A stretch of 5,900 nucleotides of DNA from Nocardioidaceae bacterium (GTDB lineage Bacteria > Actinomycetota > Actinomycetes > Propionibacteriales > Nocardioidaceae). The translations under genes were made by a program, and so were the position numbers. Positions 5,608 to 5,900 of this stretch are shown piece after piece; position 1 is the stretch's first letter; every line of letters begins with the position of its first letter. The DNA is taken from positions 994,669 through 1,000,568 of the forward strand of contig CP059259.1 in the NCBI GenBank assembly GCA_013693815.1. The letters run 5' to 3'. The notes beneath the pieces were generated by a model. That model was not told the origin of the DNA. It saw only the letters and a program-made list of their open reading frames with translations, and made no database searches.

Positions 5608-5900
5608 GTGACCGACTTCGTTGCCGCAAACGATCACGAGCTCGCTGCTTGGCTGGCTACCACCGCCGGCGAGCGCCTGATGCAGGTGCGTGCCGACGCC
5701 GAGCAGTCTGGCTTGGCGGGTAAAGAACTCAAGGATGCCGGGGACCTCGCTTCTCACGAGTTGCTCATGGAGTTGTTGGCCACCTACGCGCCGGACGACG
5801 CCGTCCTCTCCGAGGAAGCCCTGGAAAGCGCCGCCGACAAGACTGCTCGTCTTTCCGCTGACCGGGTGTGGATCATCGACCCCGTCGACGGCACCCGCGA
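5608..5900 (+). CDS. cysQ: 3'(2'),5'-bisphosphate nucleotidase CysQ, 3'-partial
   Basis: The first 97 codons are present and the gene runs off the window. The N-terminus VTDFVAANDHELAAWLA has no signal peptide, so the protein is cytoplasmic. Motifs of the inositol monophosphatase superfamily of Mg-dependent, lithium-sensitive phosphatases are visible: a Lys-Asp-Ala-Gly-Asp-Leu stretch near residues 42-47, LSEEA with the metal-binding Glu (about 68-71), and WIIDPVDGTRE (88-98), where Asp91 and Asp94 are metal ligands. Arg-Glu after DGT, rather than the Asn-Phe usual in inositol monophosphatases, points to the CysQ branch. That branch dephosphorylates 3'-phosphoadenosine 5'-phosphate (and PAPS) in sulfate assimilation. 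The missing C-terminal substrate-binding half prevents certainty. The gene is divergent from the lipoprotein gene across 95 bp. GTG 5608 is the chosen start because a ribosome binding site precedes it and family homology begins soon after. Confidence 0.8.
   Translation, partial: MTDFVAANDHELAAWLATTAGERLMQVRADAEQSGLAGKELKDAGDLASHELLMELLATYAPDDAVLSEEALESAADKTARLSADRVWIIDPVDGTR

Overview
This window looks like chromosomal DNA of a high-GC Gram-positive bacterium (Actinomycetota; Nocardioidaceae or relatives is a guess from the gene types). Supporting signs are GC-rich codon use, GTG starts, an apparently leaderless GTG gene, and secreted proteins with PKD, jelly-roll, LamG-like and GH26-like domains. 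No RNA gene, CRISPR array, transposase or phage gene was seen.

Layout. (1) 1-2819, plus strand: the 3' end of a very large extracellular modular protein. It has six PKD domains, a jelly-roll (galactose-binding-like) domain, a seventh PKD domain and a second, almost identical jelly-roll domain. The gene begins before the window and its frame is broken once, near 2047-2060. (2) 2861-2907: a strong 22-bp-stem hairpin between convergent genes, read as a bidirectional terminator. (3) 2944-4343, minus strand: a secreted or membrane-anchored GH26-like glycoside hydrolase with a long Pro/Ser/Thr linker. Its best start (ATG at 4343 with a GGGAGG ribosome binding site) is one base out of frame with the rest, so it also carries an apparent frameshift, at 4297-4305. 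(4) 4344-4687: a 344-bp non-coding leader and intergenic region with a promoter candidate and several hairpins. (5) 4688-5512, minus strand: a lipoprotein with a concanavalin A/LamG-like domain, probably translated from a leaderless mRNA. (6) 5513-5607: a short divergent promoter region. (7) 5608 to the window end, plus strand: the first 97 codons of a CysQ-type 3'(2'),5'-bisphosphate nucleotidase.

Functional reading (inference): the first three genes encode exported proteins with carbohydrate-binding, adhesive or glycan-cleaving folds, which suggests a surface or extracellular-polysaccharide locus. cysQ belongs to sulfur assimilation and 3'-phosphoadenosine 5'-phosphate recycling and is probably just the next housekeeping gene.

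The most notable features are two independent one-base frame breaks, each repaired by adding a single C to a C run, and two sets of long, nearly identical in-frame DNA repeats in the PKD gene. Together they point to homopolymer sequencing error, or to real switching and recombination in surface-protein genes. I see no clear novel multi-gene system.
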